A stretch of DNA of 64,000 bases. Source: Chara braunii (Eukaryota > Streptophyta > Charophyceae > Charales > Characeae). The position numbers and the translations under genes were made by a program. Numbering within the stretch: position 1 is the stretch's first letter; every line of letters starts with the position of its first letter. The notes below the pieces were generated by a model. That model was not told where the DNA came from. It searched no databases and saw nothing but the letters and a program-made list of their open reading frames with translations. This document shows positions 19,440-31,710 of this stretch, piece by piece. The stretch lies in assembly GCA_003427395.1 (NCBI GenBank), contig BFEA01000066.1, positions 328,567-392,566 on the forward strand, read 5' to 3'.

Positions 19440-20436
19440 GACAGGTGAGTAAGTCGCACAGAGTATTCGATCCCCTTTTTAGTCTCACTTAATGTATACA
19501 TAAGATCTGCTCAGAGTAACAGGATAGCTCACACATGAGCATCCTTCTTACAACAAATAATTGAGGCTCCTACAGAAACACCCTACTACTTGTTTTAGGT
19601 ATCCTTTTGAAAGACCTGGATGTCAACCCCCTCCCATAGGTTATTAACGGTCCGAGTGAATAATAAACGACCCTCACAAAAGCCCCCTACTATCACGTGA
19701 CAAGGTCCACTTCACGGGTGCGTTAGGATAATCCTTACAAGGGTATCCTGTTGTCCTTCTGAACTTGACCGACCAGAGACCAAGTTAGTTTAGACAGAAG
19801 ACAAGTGTTTAGGGTATTCCTACAAGAGTACCCTTCCCCTCGTAAGTTAGTATCAGAATCAAGTAGGCAATAGGCAGACCCCAACAAGGGTCTCCTACTA
19901 CTTCCTTGGGTAATGAGCAGTCCATCCGTTAAACTAATAATAGGATGACTCCTACAGAAGCCTCCCTACTACCTATCTGGTGATCGGACTGTCTGAGGGT
20001 AAGCAAGGTAGGAAAGAAAAAATAGCAATTGTATTCTTTACAGGTTGTTAGTCAGCCTTAGACTCAAGCGTGTGAATAGGATGACCCTCCGTGGAGCCCC
20101 CTACTACACCTCGAATAAGTGCAAAGACCGAAACTTCCTGAGTCGTTAATAAGAAAGGAAGTTAGTACCAAAATCCTCTGAGTTCACTTTTCACAACAAG
20201 CAGATCGTAGTTAATCGAGGTGGTGAGGTAGCACCCACAGGAGTACCGCCACCTTCCGATTAGGCCGATCGTCCCAGCCTCAAAGAGCAAGTGTCAAACC
20301 CATACATCGGTTTTCTTTCACCTTCGGAGACTGGTCTGGTAGGCTGACAGGGCGACCCGCACAAGAGCCTCCCTTTATTATTTTTAAGTGTCAGACATCT
20401 CTCCCCTTCACGACGACAGTCGATCCAGTAAGGCAA
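19440..20436. repeat. Irregular forerunner of the 91-bp array
   Basis: A motif like CTCCTACAGAAGCCTCCCTA or TCCTACAAGAGTACCC recurs about every 60-150 bp (near 19,457, 19,529, 19,568, 19,672, 19,733, 19,822, 19,880, 19,950, 20,084, 20,231 and 20,351). It is a diverged version of the CTCACACATGAGTACC box of the regular array to its right. Confidence 0.6.
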
Positions 20437-21100
20437 CTCACACATGAGTACCTCATTTTGTTCATAAGTTAGTGCCAGACACCTCTGCTCGTCACGACGA
20501 TAGTCGATCCAGCAAATGGTAAGGTACCTCACACATGAGTACCTAAGTTAGTTCATAAGTTAATGTCAAACACCTCTGCTCGTCACGACCACATTCGATC
20601 CAGCAGTTAGTAAGGTAACTCACATATAAGTACCTAATTTAGTTCATAAGTTATTGTAAGATATCTCTGTCCGTCATGACAACAGTAGATCCGACAGTTA
20701 GTAAGGTAACTCACACATTAATACCTAATTTAGTTCATAAGTTATTGTCAGATATCTCTGCCTGTCATGACGACAGTCGATCCGACAGTTAGTAAGGTAA
20801 CTCGCACATGAGTACCTAATTTAGTTCATTAGTTAATGTAAGAACCCTCTTCCCGTCACGACGACAGTTGATCCGGTAGAGACTAAGGTAACTCACACAT
20901 GGGTACGTAATTTAGTTCATAGGTTATTGTCAAATATTTCTGCCCGTCACGACGGCAGTCAATCCGGCAGTTAGTAAGGTAACTCACACATCAGTACCTA
21001 ATTAAGTTCATAAGTTAATGTCAGAACCCTCTTCCCGTCACGACGACATTCGATCCCGTAGAGAGTAAGGTAACTCACACATGAGTACCTAAGTGCCAAC
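20437..21100. repeat. Exact-period 91-bp tandem array, left LTR, 8 boxes
   Basis: CTCACACATGAGTACC boxes start at 20,437, 20,528, 20,619, 20,710, 20,801, 20,892, 20,983 and 21,074. Every interval is exactly 91 bp although the units differ by many substitutions. Each unit reads box, AATTTAGTTCATAAGTTA, a TCAGATATCTCTGCCCGTCA block, then CGACGACAGTCGATCC and GTTAGTAAGGTAA. The box contains the palindrome ACTCA-CACA-TGAGT. As 91 is not a multiple of three, the array is not a coding repeat. Confidence 0.92.
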
Positions 21101-21686
21101 CCTTAGTCATGTCATCGCATACAGAAGTAGGAGGACGGCTCATACATGAGCCTCCACCGCCCCACTTCGTTCTTCAAGTCCAAATAGTCTAGGTTCCTTC
21201 TTGGTTAATTTAGGTTCCTTTCCTTTCACCAGGCAGGAGTCTTAACTCAATCATATATCCTCTTTCTCTTTTGATTATCTTGGTCCTTACGAATACATAA
21301 ACAGTATATCACGTAGCCGTACAAGCAGTCCACTAGAAGGGCGTAGCTTGTAAGGGTATACGGGAAAGGGTAAGGTGACACGTACCTCATGGTTCCCTGC
21401 CTCCAAAGTTCCTCCTGAACTACGGCAAAGCTCCTGCAATCGGCCTGTCATCGATCTCGTATCATATATGCAATGGGTCGTTTGCACTTTTTTTAAGTAA
21501 AGCATAGTTTTGAAGGTACATGAGATGATTAGTAAAAAAAAGAATGGAGGAGGATAGAGGGGGTAGGTTCCATCACTCAGTGACAATGTCTTTCTCCTCT
21601 CCAATGCCTCGCACTCTCTTCCTCTCTGCCTTTTGCTTGTCTTATGATGTTTAAAAAAAAATAGCAATATCAGAACAAACAAGTCA

Positions 21687-21753
21687 TCCAATAGTAATAA
21701 TAATAAATGAGGTAATAAAAATAATAATGATAAGAGTAATAAATAACAATATC

Positions 21754-21814
<61 letters not shown>

Positions 21815-21883
21815 GTAATAATAATAATGATAATAAAAATAATAATAATAAATGATAACGAAAATAATAATAATAAATGTAAG
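21687..21883. repeat. AAT microsatellite, left LTR
   Basis: A long run of AAT trinucleotides with TGATAA and AATG interruptions. The Ile/Leu-rich minus-strand frames over it are artefacts. The right LTR has the counterpart at 33,020-33,195 with different length. Confidence 0.95.
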
Positions 21884-22835
21884 TAAAACACTTTCCTATA
21901 GTTTTCAATAACCTTTCAAGGAACAAGCGATGGAAATGAAAGGAAAGCGTCTTATCGATGCCTCGCTCGTTTGAGATCTCTCTCTTTTTTCGTTGCTTAC
22001 TCCCCTTTTACCTTCGCCACACCGCCACGGGCACAGCAACCCGCTTGTTTGCTTTGCATGTCTGTTCCTTAGGACCATTTTATGTACGCTTGCTATTTTG
22101 TCTGCCTGTTGTCCGGATTGCGGGTTTGCCAGCCTGCTGTACTTCATGCCAAGCCATAGTCTAAGATCATCCCGCTGCCCAACTGCGACCCACGCCCCCT
22201 TAATGCTTGCGCGAGGGTGTGGTGACAATGCTGCATTCTCTGCGGTCCGCGGCCCCATCTTACTATGCTGGCCTCACGCTGCGTGTGCCTTGACCGCCAC
22301 CCGTTGCACAACTGCTTCTTCCGGACGAACCCTTGGAGTGAGGCTGCGGCTACACTTTAGCCAATCGGCGTGCAGCATTGTCCGAGACCTGCGCTAGAAG
22401 ATTCGGAAGTAGGCTCCTCTTGTGAATATGCACGTCCGCCTTCACTTAGGTTCAGTATAAAGTAGACTTCTTTGTGTTTGAACCCACGACCTGTGTTTTG
22501 GTAGTTCACTTTTGTCTGTCGTAGGTTTATGTAGCCATACGGACTCGATATGTAGGTTTATCAAGTAGGGGTCAAAGTTGTGTAGGAGTCGTAGCCGCTG
22601 CAGTCCTGAAAAACCAAGGTCGCAGATGCTACAGACCTGAAAGGCCAACTATGTCAAGTCAGTTGTACCCGGTCTCAGTTGTACTTTGTGCAGTCAACAG
22701 GTACCCAGTCCCGGTCGCATTCTGTCAAGTCGGGAAGTACCATGCGGGACTGTGTGCACCCCGGTTCCTTCTCCTTCCTCTTCTTCGTCTCCTTCTTCTA
22801 CCTCCGCACGTGCACCGTCACGAGCATTTCCCGCT

Positions 22836-23280
22836 CTCTCTCTTTCTCTGTGTCTGTCTGCCTTATTTCTGTGTGTCTGTTTTTGTATGTCTGTAGTCTC
22901 TGTCCGTGTCCGCCTGTATGTTGGTTTGTCTGTCGATATATGTCTGTGTCTGCCTTTGTCAAGTCATGTATGGTTATTTGTGTTTGTATATATGTGTTGG
23001 TATACTTATGTTTTGTATGTCTGTATCAGTCTGTGTTTGTATGTGGGTGTTACATCTCTCTGTCTTTGCCCGTGTCTGTTCTGTGTTGTCATACTCGCTA
23101 CTGCTTCATATCGTCTGTGTGTGCGCATTTGTATGTCCGTGTCTGTATGTCCGCTCGGTTGACGGTGTCTGTTTGCATCTGGGTGTTTGTTTGACTGTCG
23201 GTATTTGTCTGTCTTCTCTTCTCTTCTCTTCTCTCCCTCTCTCTATGTTCTGTCTGATAGCTTGTTTGTCTGTTTCTGTC
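22836..23280. repeat. TGTCTG-type low-complexity tract, left LTR
   Basis: GT/CT-rich simple sequence dominated by TGTCTGT, TGTATGTCTG and TTCTCTTC. It gives Cys/Val-rich frames in all three plus-strand phases, which shows that these are composition artefacts. Counterpart at 34,150-34,620. Confidence 0.85.
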
Positions 23281-24070
23281 TGCGTCGCATAGGATTCAAG
23301 TTTGTAATGGGGGTTGTAGCTGTAGGATTTCGGTCAGGTTCGTATCTGCTACAGTTACCGAAAGGCTAAAGTCTACAGATTTTCGGAAGTGGTCTTTCGG
23401 AGGAGACTCACGTTGAGACAGAGGCAAGTGGGCAAGTGGTTGAGCCAACCTCAGTACGTTGTCCACGCGACTGCAGTTAGTTTGCGGAGCAAACCCATGC
23501 AGTCAGTCGTACCAGTCCCTGTCAGTCAGAGTCCAGTTCATCAAGTATCATAGGAGACTGTGTGTACCATGGGCCGATGGAAAGGAGAAGACCAACGAGT
23601 TAGAAAAGTATAAATCAAGAGGCAGCGGACAGCCATTCATTCATTCATGTGGAAGCCATGCGGAAGCGCTGCCACGGTGACTTGTGCAAGATGGTCTGCA
23701 GAGGAGCCCGAAGTCGAAGTGGGCTAGAGGGGGTTGGCGCAGCCATAGCTGCTTGTAGAGTAGAGTTAACTGGCGGCCATAGCTGCCATAGTTAGTAATA
23801 GGTGTGCATTCGTGTATGTGCAGAGTGTGTGCGTGGGGTATCCATAGTGATCCGGAGTTGAAGTGTGAAGTGAACAGTGGTGTTGGACACAGTGACAAGA
23901 GTTGCGATGTCTGGGTGCTGATGCACCATAGCCTGTTGAAGCGAGCTTGCATCTCAACAGTGTCTTGGTTTCCATATCTTCGAGCTTTGAGTTGGGCGCT
24001 ATGCGCCAGTGTGAATCCCCATATGTTTGCATGTATGTGAAATGTAAAAGAAAACGAGTCTGTCTACCCG

Positions 24071-24146
24071 TAAAATAATAATAATAATAATAATAATAAT
24101 GATAATAATAATAATAACAACAATAATAATAATATACCAATCAATC

Positions 24147-24176
<30 letters not shown>
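24071..24176. repeat. AAT/AAC microsatellite, left LTR
   Basis: Two runs of AAT separated by ACCAATCAATC. Counterpart at 35,410-35,487 in the right LTR. Confidence 0.9.
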
Positions 24177-24177
<1 letters not shown>

Positions 24178-24627
24178 TCAAACAGAATGCAAGGAAATTG
24201 AGTCATAGCGAACTGCAGAAATCAAACAGCAGCATATACGCAAAACCAGATAGTTGTGACCTCGAACTAATCAGCAGAATTGCATCACGAGTTTCACCAA
24301 ATAAGAAGACACCAAGAGCTCATAATTGTCAATGCTGGTAAAGTCTCATCATCATCATTTATGAAGAACCGATGTTACTATTCTATCTGGCGCTCGGCGC
24401 CCAGATTACAGATGGCAGATCCTATCTAGCCTATACTACAACGCCGAATGATGACGACAACAACTTTCCCAAAGTACGAACATACAACGACCAATGTCGC
24501 ATGCTTCCAGCACCAGGTATATCTCTCGCCTCACTCACAACCTCGTTCCCCAACACACAGATGTCACATGCGCCCAAAACTGCCATACACCCCATTTCGC
24601 ATAACGTAGGGCCGCTCGGTTTGATGA

Positions 24628-24736
24628 GATATATATATATATATATATATATATAATCAAACTATGTATATATATATATATATACACACATTTTTTAAAC
24701 GCAAGAGGTCGGTTTCACACACACACACACACACAT
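24628..24736. repeat. TA and CA dinucleotide microsatellites, left LTR
   Basis: TA runs at about 24,628-24,654 and 24,665-24,687, then a CA run at 24,716-24,736. In the right LTR the corresponding TA run is split by ~0.84 kb of inserted DNA. Confidence 0.92.
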
Positions 24737-25119
24737 CAGAACACACACGTAGTAGTGCATCGTTCCAAGTTTTTGTGTCAGATTCATGCGCTGTAGGTAA
24801 TCCTATCGATGAAACTACTATGAGGTTAGTCAAACGATCCGAGACTTACCACTTTTTTTTTTTCCCCCACTGTCGTCGGTGTCGGTGTCGGGATACGTGA
24901 TGCTCCCCCCTTCGCTATGCAACACATCCTATTACGATGCACTACATGTCGAGACACGACTCGTAGATAGGCGGATTCCAACGGGTCGGGCGGATGCATC
25001 GTGCATCAACAAGTTTTCGCCCTCGTACATGGTAAGTAGCAGATGCAGGGTCTAGGCACCTGCACCATCGCTCGCTCTACTTATATGCCCGGATCATCGC
25101 CATCATCGACTGTAAAGGA

Positions 25120-25795
25120 GTTAAGTCCTCCTCTCTTTTTCCCCTTCTTCCTCTTCCTTTTTTTTTTCTTCTTTTCTTCTTCTTCTTCTTCTTCTCCTTC
25201 TTCGTGTGCCTCCCTCTTCTTCCCTAACACGTTCTACCTTCTGTGCGGCTAACTTCTTCCCTTTGCGCGGCCATGTTGTTCCTGTTTCTCCCCCACACGC
25301 TATCTCGCCTGCCCGCTCGCTAGCCATCTTCTTTGCCTGCTTGCACCATCTCCCTGGGACTTTCTTCCTCTCCTTCTCCTCCTCCTCCTCCTTTTTCTCC
25401 TCCTTATTCTTCTTCTTCTTCTTTTTCCTCTTCTTGCTGTGATCTACTTCAGTCTCCGCACCGTTACTTTTTCCGTGATCACTTGCTGCCAACCCGTGCT
25501 ACATCCAAGCAACTCCCCCTTTCGTGCTTCCCTCTTCCACGCACTTCCTTCTTCCACGCGATTTTTTTTATTCCTCCTCGCGCTCTTCTTTCCTTTTTCT
25601 CTCCCTCTTCTTCTTTTTCCTCTTCTTCTTTTTCCTCTTCTTCTTCGCTCACTCCTCTCATTCTCCTTTGCACAATCCCCTCCCCTCCTTCTGCGTATCA
25701 AGCTAGCCTTCCCTTCCTCTCGCTACGCCTTATTCCCTTTGCTCCGGCCTGCTCCGGCCTTCTCCTACTAAGTCTCTACTTCCCCTCCGCGTAGC
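25120..25795. repeat. Long pyrimidine-rich tract, left LTR
   Basis: Nearly 0.7 kb of C/T-rich plus strand with TTC and CTC runs, hence purine-rich on the putative sense (minus) strand. Frames rich in Ser/Phe or Lys/Glu/Arg are composition artefacts. Counterpart at 37,283-37,880. Confidence 0.88.
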
Positions 25796-26214
25796 TCTCA
25801 CCACGTCGCCCAAGCAAGCCGGTCTTCAACTCACGAACTTTGCACTATCACGAAACCAGATACCATCCGTCTTAGTTTCGTTCGAAGCACTGCCGCAGCG
25901 ATGGGGTATCGAGCACTTTTCTCGGGAAGGAATCTGCCCGAGAATCGAGGTAAGTTCAAGGAGAAATCATACAAATTAAAAAGTAAAGAAAAACAAACGA
26001 AAAATCAACTTAACGAGAAATGAAAGAAGAAAAAGAAAAAGAAAAAAAGAAAAGTCAGAAAATCCAAAAAAAAGAAAGAAAAGGAAAGAAAAATCTGAAA
26101 AATTGAACGCAATCTAACTCCTAACTACCTTAGCTTGCCAAGTGGCGAACCCTCGTTATAGCAGGGGCTCAAGACTTAACTAACCTTCTAACTCTAACTA
26201 ATTCCTAATACGGA

Positions 26215-29110
26215 TCTTTCAACCAACAGGAAAGTCAACCAAATATCCATAAAGAAAGTTTTAAAAGTATTTGTTCGACTCCTTGTCTTGTGAAAAGGCA
26301 AAAAAAACATCAATTTCATTCATGACATACATTCTTTGTCTCACAGGGTTGCTCAAATGCATCAAAAAGTTTTGACTTTCTTATACCCCATTTTTATGGT
26401 CTTTTTAAAAAAATAACCATATAAGACAAAGCATGAAAACAACTGACCAACAATGCCAAAACATTTTCTTAATGTACTTATCATATTTCATCCTATCTTT
26501 CTTGAACACTAAGGCGTTTTTCTGAGCATCATAGTTCAAGACTTGATAGCGCAGTTGGCACACATACCCAAAATACACACTTGATCAATCAAAATCAGAC
26601 ACTGGACCAACTCAATTGTGAAAGTGGAAATTGCTTCCCGTTGATATACCCCATAGATAGAAATCATATATGATTCTGAAGAAAAACTTAGTCGAATCCA
26701 TAATGTCGAGCCAAAAACAATTATGAAACTCGAGTCACCTATCTCTCTTACCCTCTATTATTAAGGTACACATGCTGAGTCAGAAAAGTATGACACCTCA
26801 TATATCGGAGTACATACTCTATGACATCCCATTTATCCTCTTTACTGAAGTACATCATTGCATGTAAGTGAGAAATAAATAACAAACATGTCGCAGATCT
26901 TACCTCACACTCGAGTACTAGAGTATAATATCTTATCCGAAAAAAGGAGAATGTGAGAGTCCTATTATAGAACTTATAAGAAAGGATCAAAGAGTCGCCC
27001 ATCCACCAGTTAGGCGCAAATTTTTCCTGATTTCTCTATGTTAAGCCCTAACCACTTAAATAACTGGTATCTGAACCTTTCTTTGGCCTACTTCAACTGC
27101 CTCTAGGTCCTGCTCATAAAGACAAACGTCCAGCAAAACATCTCTCAAAACAAAACCCCTCCTTCCTATAATATTTTTCCTGAAAGACAGTTTTCAAATC
27201 ATCCCATTCTAACATTGCTAATTTTCAACGTCTAAGACCATTAAAAAGTCAGTGATAATATACTGCGATAATGATCCATTCACAATTTTTGGATATTGAA
27301 TGTCATAAATTATCATAATGACTTGTTGCCTATAGTAATGATATGTTGTCACAGTGATAACAATATTTATAGTCGTTAAGTGAATAGTATTAGCAGGAGA
27401 AAGTGCAAGTTTAACTGGTATATGTGTGCATGGTGATGATGAGAAAATTATGGTAGCTGTTATGATGGACAATACTCATGCTGTAGTTAATAAGTTTTCT
27501 AATGATAAATGCTTTTAGATGCAAAAATAATGAGAGTACTATATTCTACTCCCTGGGCTTTGAAAGGAGTATATTGTGTCAAGGGGCAGTATAATCCCTT
27601 AAAAGGGTTAACATCTTAGAATCCCGAGCCCCGCTCAAGGACCAAGCCTCACTACTTCACCCTCCGATTTCAATATTCGTTCCCTGCAGACATTTGTCAA
27701 TTAGTAAACAACCTCACTATACACGTTCCAGGATCCATATCTCGTCTCGTGCAGATGAACCCACCTGACACAAAGATAGTTAGGGCATCACCCCCTGCTT
27801 CCTTGTGGAAGGTAGTTGTCATCTCCTTCACAGACCATAGTCTAACAAAGCTCAAATATTTTCCTCCTTCTTAATAGTAATGCAGTCGCCTCCCCTCAAA
27901 GGGCCCCTCAAAGGGGTCGGTGACAACACCCCACTATGGACAGGAACATAGTTCCAACGCGGGTCTCACTACTACTTTAGAAGACGAATTTATAGCTCCT
28001 TCAAGCCATCTTTCAGGGAAAGGATAACTTAGGATTGCAACTCCCTCAAGGGTAAATTCTACACACTGACCATCTCTCCGAAGAATCTCTTCTCTCAAGA
28101 AGTCGGTCACTCCATCCACCTTCGAACCCTCGTCGAACGTGGATTCTGCGTAGCACTTCTACTCTTTAATAGGAGAGCAAACCAACCATATAGGTCCAAG
28201 TGAATAAACATAAACGGATAGTCATAATTGATTATTTCATAAGGATGAATTAAGGCGTACTGTTTTAAACAAATAAACTTAGACGGGTAACTCGGTGAGC
28301 AACCATGAATAAAAATGCATCAGATAGATAGTCTCATATGAATAATATTAAATATACTTGACTCAAATAAACTTGGCACGAATGAATATATTTACATAGA
28401 TAAGCTCCATGAATGGTCTTAAAATGAAGGAATTTAAGTGCTTAGATTCAGACAGATGATCTTGAAGTAGATGAGTTCTAATAGATAGCCTCATACCTGA
28501 ATCTTGTCAACAAGTTAAACATAAACATGATGATTCAACACCGAACTCCTCATTGCCTTACTGACTGCACTCAGGACCAGGAGCCTTTGACTTCTCCTTA
28601 TAGACGAAATCGACCTCTAAATTTTTTCCACAAACGGACTCGGCTTACATTGACTCTTTCCTAATACTGAACTTTTATTAAGAACCCACAGCAAATGAGG
28701 GTTCCTACTGACTCTCCCCATATTTAGACCCCCTTGTACTATCCCTAGGTATTGTCTTCCACTAATTGGCATGTTACAGAACTCTCCTTCCCTTCTCTTG
28801 CTATAGCTGATTGATTGGTACTTTTACTTATGAAGAAAAATTTATGCCTATTCAGGACAAAAATACATAGGAATCACCTCACATCTATCTAGATCGTTTA
28901 TCCTTAAGGAGGTGTCAACACCTTTCTTCATCTCCCATTTTTTTTCCCAAACGGATACCCCCTTCGTTGTAGATATTGTTACTGACAAGGGAAGAAGCAT
29001 ATAAATCATCGTGACATATTCCCCTTAGAGGGTGTTTTTGTCTGATGGCCTAGACAAGTATTAAATCATTACTATTCCTGGTCAAGCTTCGTGTTGACCG
29101 GACGATATCT
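26215..29110 (-). other. Non-coding interior of the giant-LTR element
   Basis: AT-rich to mixed sequence without a convincing frame. The longest, at 27,934-28,119 and 27,218-27,472 on the minus strand, have no recognisable motif. The left edge reads TCTTTC just right of the left LTR, a weak polypurine tract (GAAAGA) on the minus strand. No pol signature was found on either strand. Confidence 0.5.
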
Positions 29111-29482
29111 TTAAATGATCTCTTTGTACAATAGGTATGAAACTAACCCACATAATTTTATCTGACATAGGAAGAATAGTGTCAGGGTGATACATAACCG
29201 ATGATCCGCAGGTGCAGCCTGAGACACTACGGGAGGGTCAGGCACATGCGATGGCGGCAGAAGAGCAGGTCGAGGCGGCTGAGGAAGGACAGTCAATTGC
29301 TGAACCCGACGTGCCATAGAAGAAGAGGGAGAAGTATATTCCATTGGATAAGTACGTGGAGGCAGTTCGAACCGTGGGGGCGAAGCGCCGTAATGATGCT
29401 CGTACTTATAGGAATAATAGGTCATCCTTCCAGGGGACAGCGTGCGTTCGCGCAAGTCTTCCTGATGTCGACGCAATCTCAC
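29111..29482 (-). CDS. Unrecognised frame in the LARD-like interior, Pro/Tyr-rich
   Basis: A 123-codon minus-strand frame. Residues 1-60 are basic then Pro/Tyr-rich (RRHQEDLRERTLSPGRMTYY, PPRFELPPRTYPMEYTSPSS), residues 60-90 are Pro/Ala-rich, and the end is a hydrophobic run ending at a TAA. The first half has the look of a Gag linker (RNA-binding, disordered), but no capsid or zinc knuckle can be seen. It lies on the sense strand implied by the primer-binding site, downstream of the frame at 29,763-30,035. Either a relic of gag or chance. Confidence 0.3.
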   Translation of the reverse strand: MRLRRHQEDLRERTLSPGRMTYYSYKYEHHYGASPPRFELPPRTYPMEYTSPSSSMARRVQQLTVLPQPPRPALLPPSHVPDPPVVSQAAPADHRLCITLTLFFLCQIKLCGLVSYLLYKEII

Positions 29483-29762
29483 CGCTTCCGATTTTTCCTC
29501 CTCTTCCTCTTCTTCCTCCCGCTATTCTCTTTCTTTTGTCAAATCAATAGGTCTATCTGTAGCCTTTCCTTGTCATCCACCTCTTCCCCTTCCAGCTCCT
29601 GATTCGCGCTGGATGGCTGGAGAAAGGTATTACTCACGCACCTTCTTAGCCACCTACTGATTAAGGTATCGCCTATGTATAGCGATACGTACCATTTATT
29701 AAGGAACCTCAATTTTGTGGCGTAATATGATCGACTTAACTACTTTATATAGAGGATGTCAA

Positions 29763-30035
29763 TTAAATACTTCGGAAACGGGAGTACGCAATATCAACGT
29801 AGAGATGAAAAATGTTATGGTCGGAATGAATTAGCGCAGTCGAAAACCTCTCGTGCAGATAGGACAAGAAATCGTCAAATCCTACTGTGTCAATCGGTGA
29901 TTCCGCTATCCCTACCGACTCTTCTTTTATGAAGACTTTGTGATCCTTAGCCACTACTTGCATACTCCCCTCACAAACAAACTCGAGAGCAACTACCTCC
30001 TTGGCAAAATGATAGAGGTGTCGACTAAGGTTCAC
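29763..30035 (-). CDS. Unrecognised 90-residue frame just inside the 5' LTR
   Basis: The first frame after the primer-binding site on the minus strand, starting about 190 bases from it. It has ordinary protein composition: EVVALEFVCEGSMQVVAKDH, KVFIKEESVGIAESPIDTVG and FDDFLSYLHERFSTALIHSD. No low complexity, signal peptide or known motif is visible. Position is where Gag would begin, so it may be the N-terminal remnant of gag. I cannot exclude chance. Confidence 0.35.
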   Translation of the reverse strand: MNLSRHLYHFAKEVVALEFVCEGSMQVVAKDHKVFIKEESVGIAESPIDTVGFDDFLSYLHERFSTALIHSDHNIFHLYVDIAYSRFRSI

Positions 30036-30222
30036 AAGACTCTAGTACTCCTCTTATCTCAAGACGGGCTCATTCTTATAGACCATCAATTATCATAAAT
30101 AGCTACCCCTACTAACTAGTGGCAGCTACATGGCATTCTACTTTTTCGTTTGTCGTTTTGCTAGGACTTCAATTTACCAGACGCAAGTCCGTTCACATAG
30201 GACCACGACAGGCAACCGAAGG

Positions 30223-30240
30223 TCCCCGTCAACGGCGCCA
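30223..30240 (-). promoter_or_regulatory. Primer-binding site, tRNA-Asp type
   Basis: Minus-strand TGGCGCCGTTGACGGGGA. It begins with TGG (complement of the tRNA CCA end) and agrees with my recollection of the 3' end of plant tRNA-Asp at 17 of 18 positions. It lies two bases from the TGT edge of the right LTR. It fixes transcription direction (leftwards) and marks the right copy as the 5' LTR. The tRNA identity should be checked against a tRNA set. Confidence 0.75.
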
Positions 30241-31710
30241 CCTGTTGCGCGCGACGGTCCCGCACCCCACTAATCCCTAGTTTTACTCTCACAACCCTAT
30301 CCTAAGCCGTCTGTCACTCTCTCCTTTCACTCTAGGAGTTTCATGCCTCTGTCCTAAGTCGTCTTAAGGAAACTCATATTTCCCCTACTCTAAGTCCTTG
30401 CATTTTCTCTCTTGGAGATAAGCGCACCGTTTGACACTTACGTAGATGAGATATAACTGATCCATCGTTGTGACCTTCCATCCGAAGGCCATGGACGACT
30501 ATGAACTATGCGGTGGTTTTTAAGTTTTTTTCTACTGCGGTCCTAACTCTCTTCTCTTTATCCTTTTTTCCTAGTTCCTGAGACCTTGCTCGAACAGGAG
30601 CATTGTTCCTTCCATTCTCTTCTATTTATGTTAACATATTCAAGTAGTAGGTTGATTTAACCATAAATCTCTTGCTACTTGATCAATACCAAGCAATCTG
30701 TTAATCGAACAGACAGGTGAGTAAGTCGCACATGAGTATTCGATCCCCTTTTTAGTCTCACTTAATGTATACATAAGATCTGCTCAGAGCAACAAAATAG
30801 CTCACACATGAGCATCCTTCTTACAACAAATAGTTGAAGCTCCTACAGAAACACCCTACTACTTGTTTTAGGTATCCTTTTGAAAGACCTGGATGTCAAC
30901 CCCCTCCCAGAGGTTATTAACGGTCCGAGTGAATAATAAACGACCCTCACAAGAGCCTCCTACTATCACGTGACAAGGTCCACTTCACGGGTGCATAAGG
31001 ATAATCCTTACAAGGGTATCCTGTTGTCCTTCTGAAGTTGACCGACCAGAGACCAGGTTAGTTTAGATAGAAGACGAGTGTTTAGGGTATTCCTACAGGA
31101 GTACCCTTCCCCTCGTAAGTTAGTATCAGAATCAAGTAGGCAATAGGCAGACCCCAACAAGGGCCCCCTACTACTTCCTTGGGTAATGAGCAGTCCATCC
31201 GTTAAACTAGTAATAGGATGACTCCATATGAAACTTCCCTACTACCTGTCTGGTGGTCGGACTGTCTAAGGGTAAGTAAGATAGGAAAGAAAGAGTAACA
31301 ATTGTATTCTTTGCAGGTTGTTAGCCAGCCTTAGACTCAAGCGTGTGAATAGGATGACCCTCCCTGGACCCCCCTACTACACCTTGAATAAGTGCGAAGA
31401 CCGAAACTTCCTGAGTCGTTAATAAGAAAGGAAGTTAGTACAAAACTCCCCTGAGTTCACTTTTTACAACAAGCACATCTTAGTTAGTCGAGGTGGTGAG
31501 GTAGCACCTACAGGAGTACCGCCACCTTCCGATTAGGCCAATCGTCCCGGCCGCAACGAGCAAGTATCCAAACCCATACATGGGTTTTCTTCCATCTTCG
31601 AAGATTGGTCCGGCAGGCTGACAGGGTGACCCGCACAAGACCATCCCTTTATTATTTTTAAGTGTCAGACATCTCTCCCCTTCATGACGGCAATCGATCC
31701 GGTAAGGCAA

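Larger units (their letters stand above)
17902..26214 (-). repeat. Left long direct repeat (putative 3' LTR)
   Basis: Collinear with 30,243-38,294. It starts TGTCGCGCGCTGTGGTCCCG and ends CTAATACGGA. Apart from a 1,063-bp insertion at 17,931-18,993 it is about 7.2 kb long. It shares with the right copy the 91-bp array, AAT arrays, the TGTCTG tract, the TA/CA microsatellites and the long pyrimidine tract, with scattered substitutions and small indels. Open frames in it are short, and most are broken in the other copy. Confidence 0.85.

Noticed and set aside
20437-21100. CRISPR-like regularity of the 91-bp array
   Set aside because: The whole 91-bp unit is repeated, spacer included, so there are no unique spacers.
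21670-21926. Ile/Leu-rich minus-strand frames resembling membrane proteins
   Set aside because: They are translations of AAT repeats; every phase is open.
25121-25794. Lys/Glu/Arg-rich and Ser/Phe-rich overlapping frames
   Set aside because: They come from a pyrimidine/purine tract, appear on both strands at once and shift with repeat length between the two LTRs.
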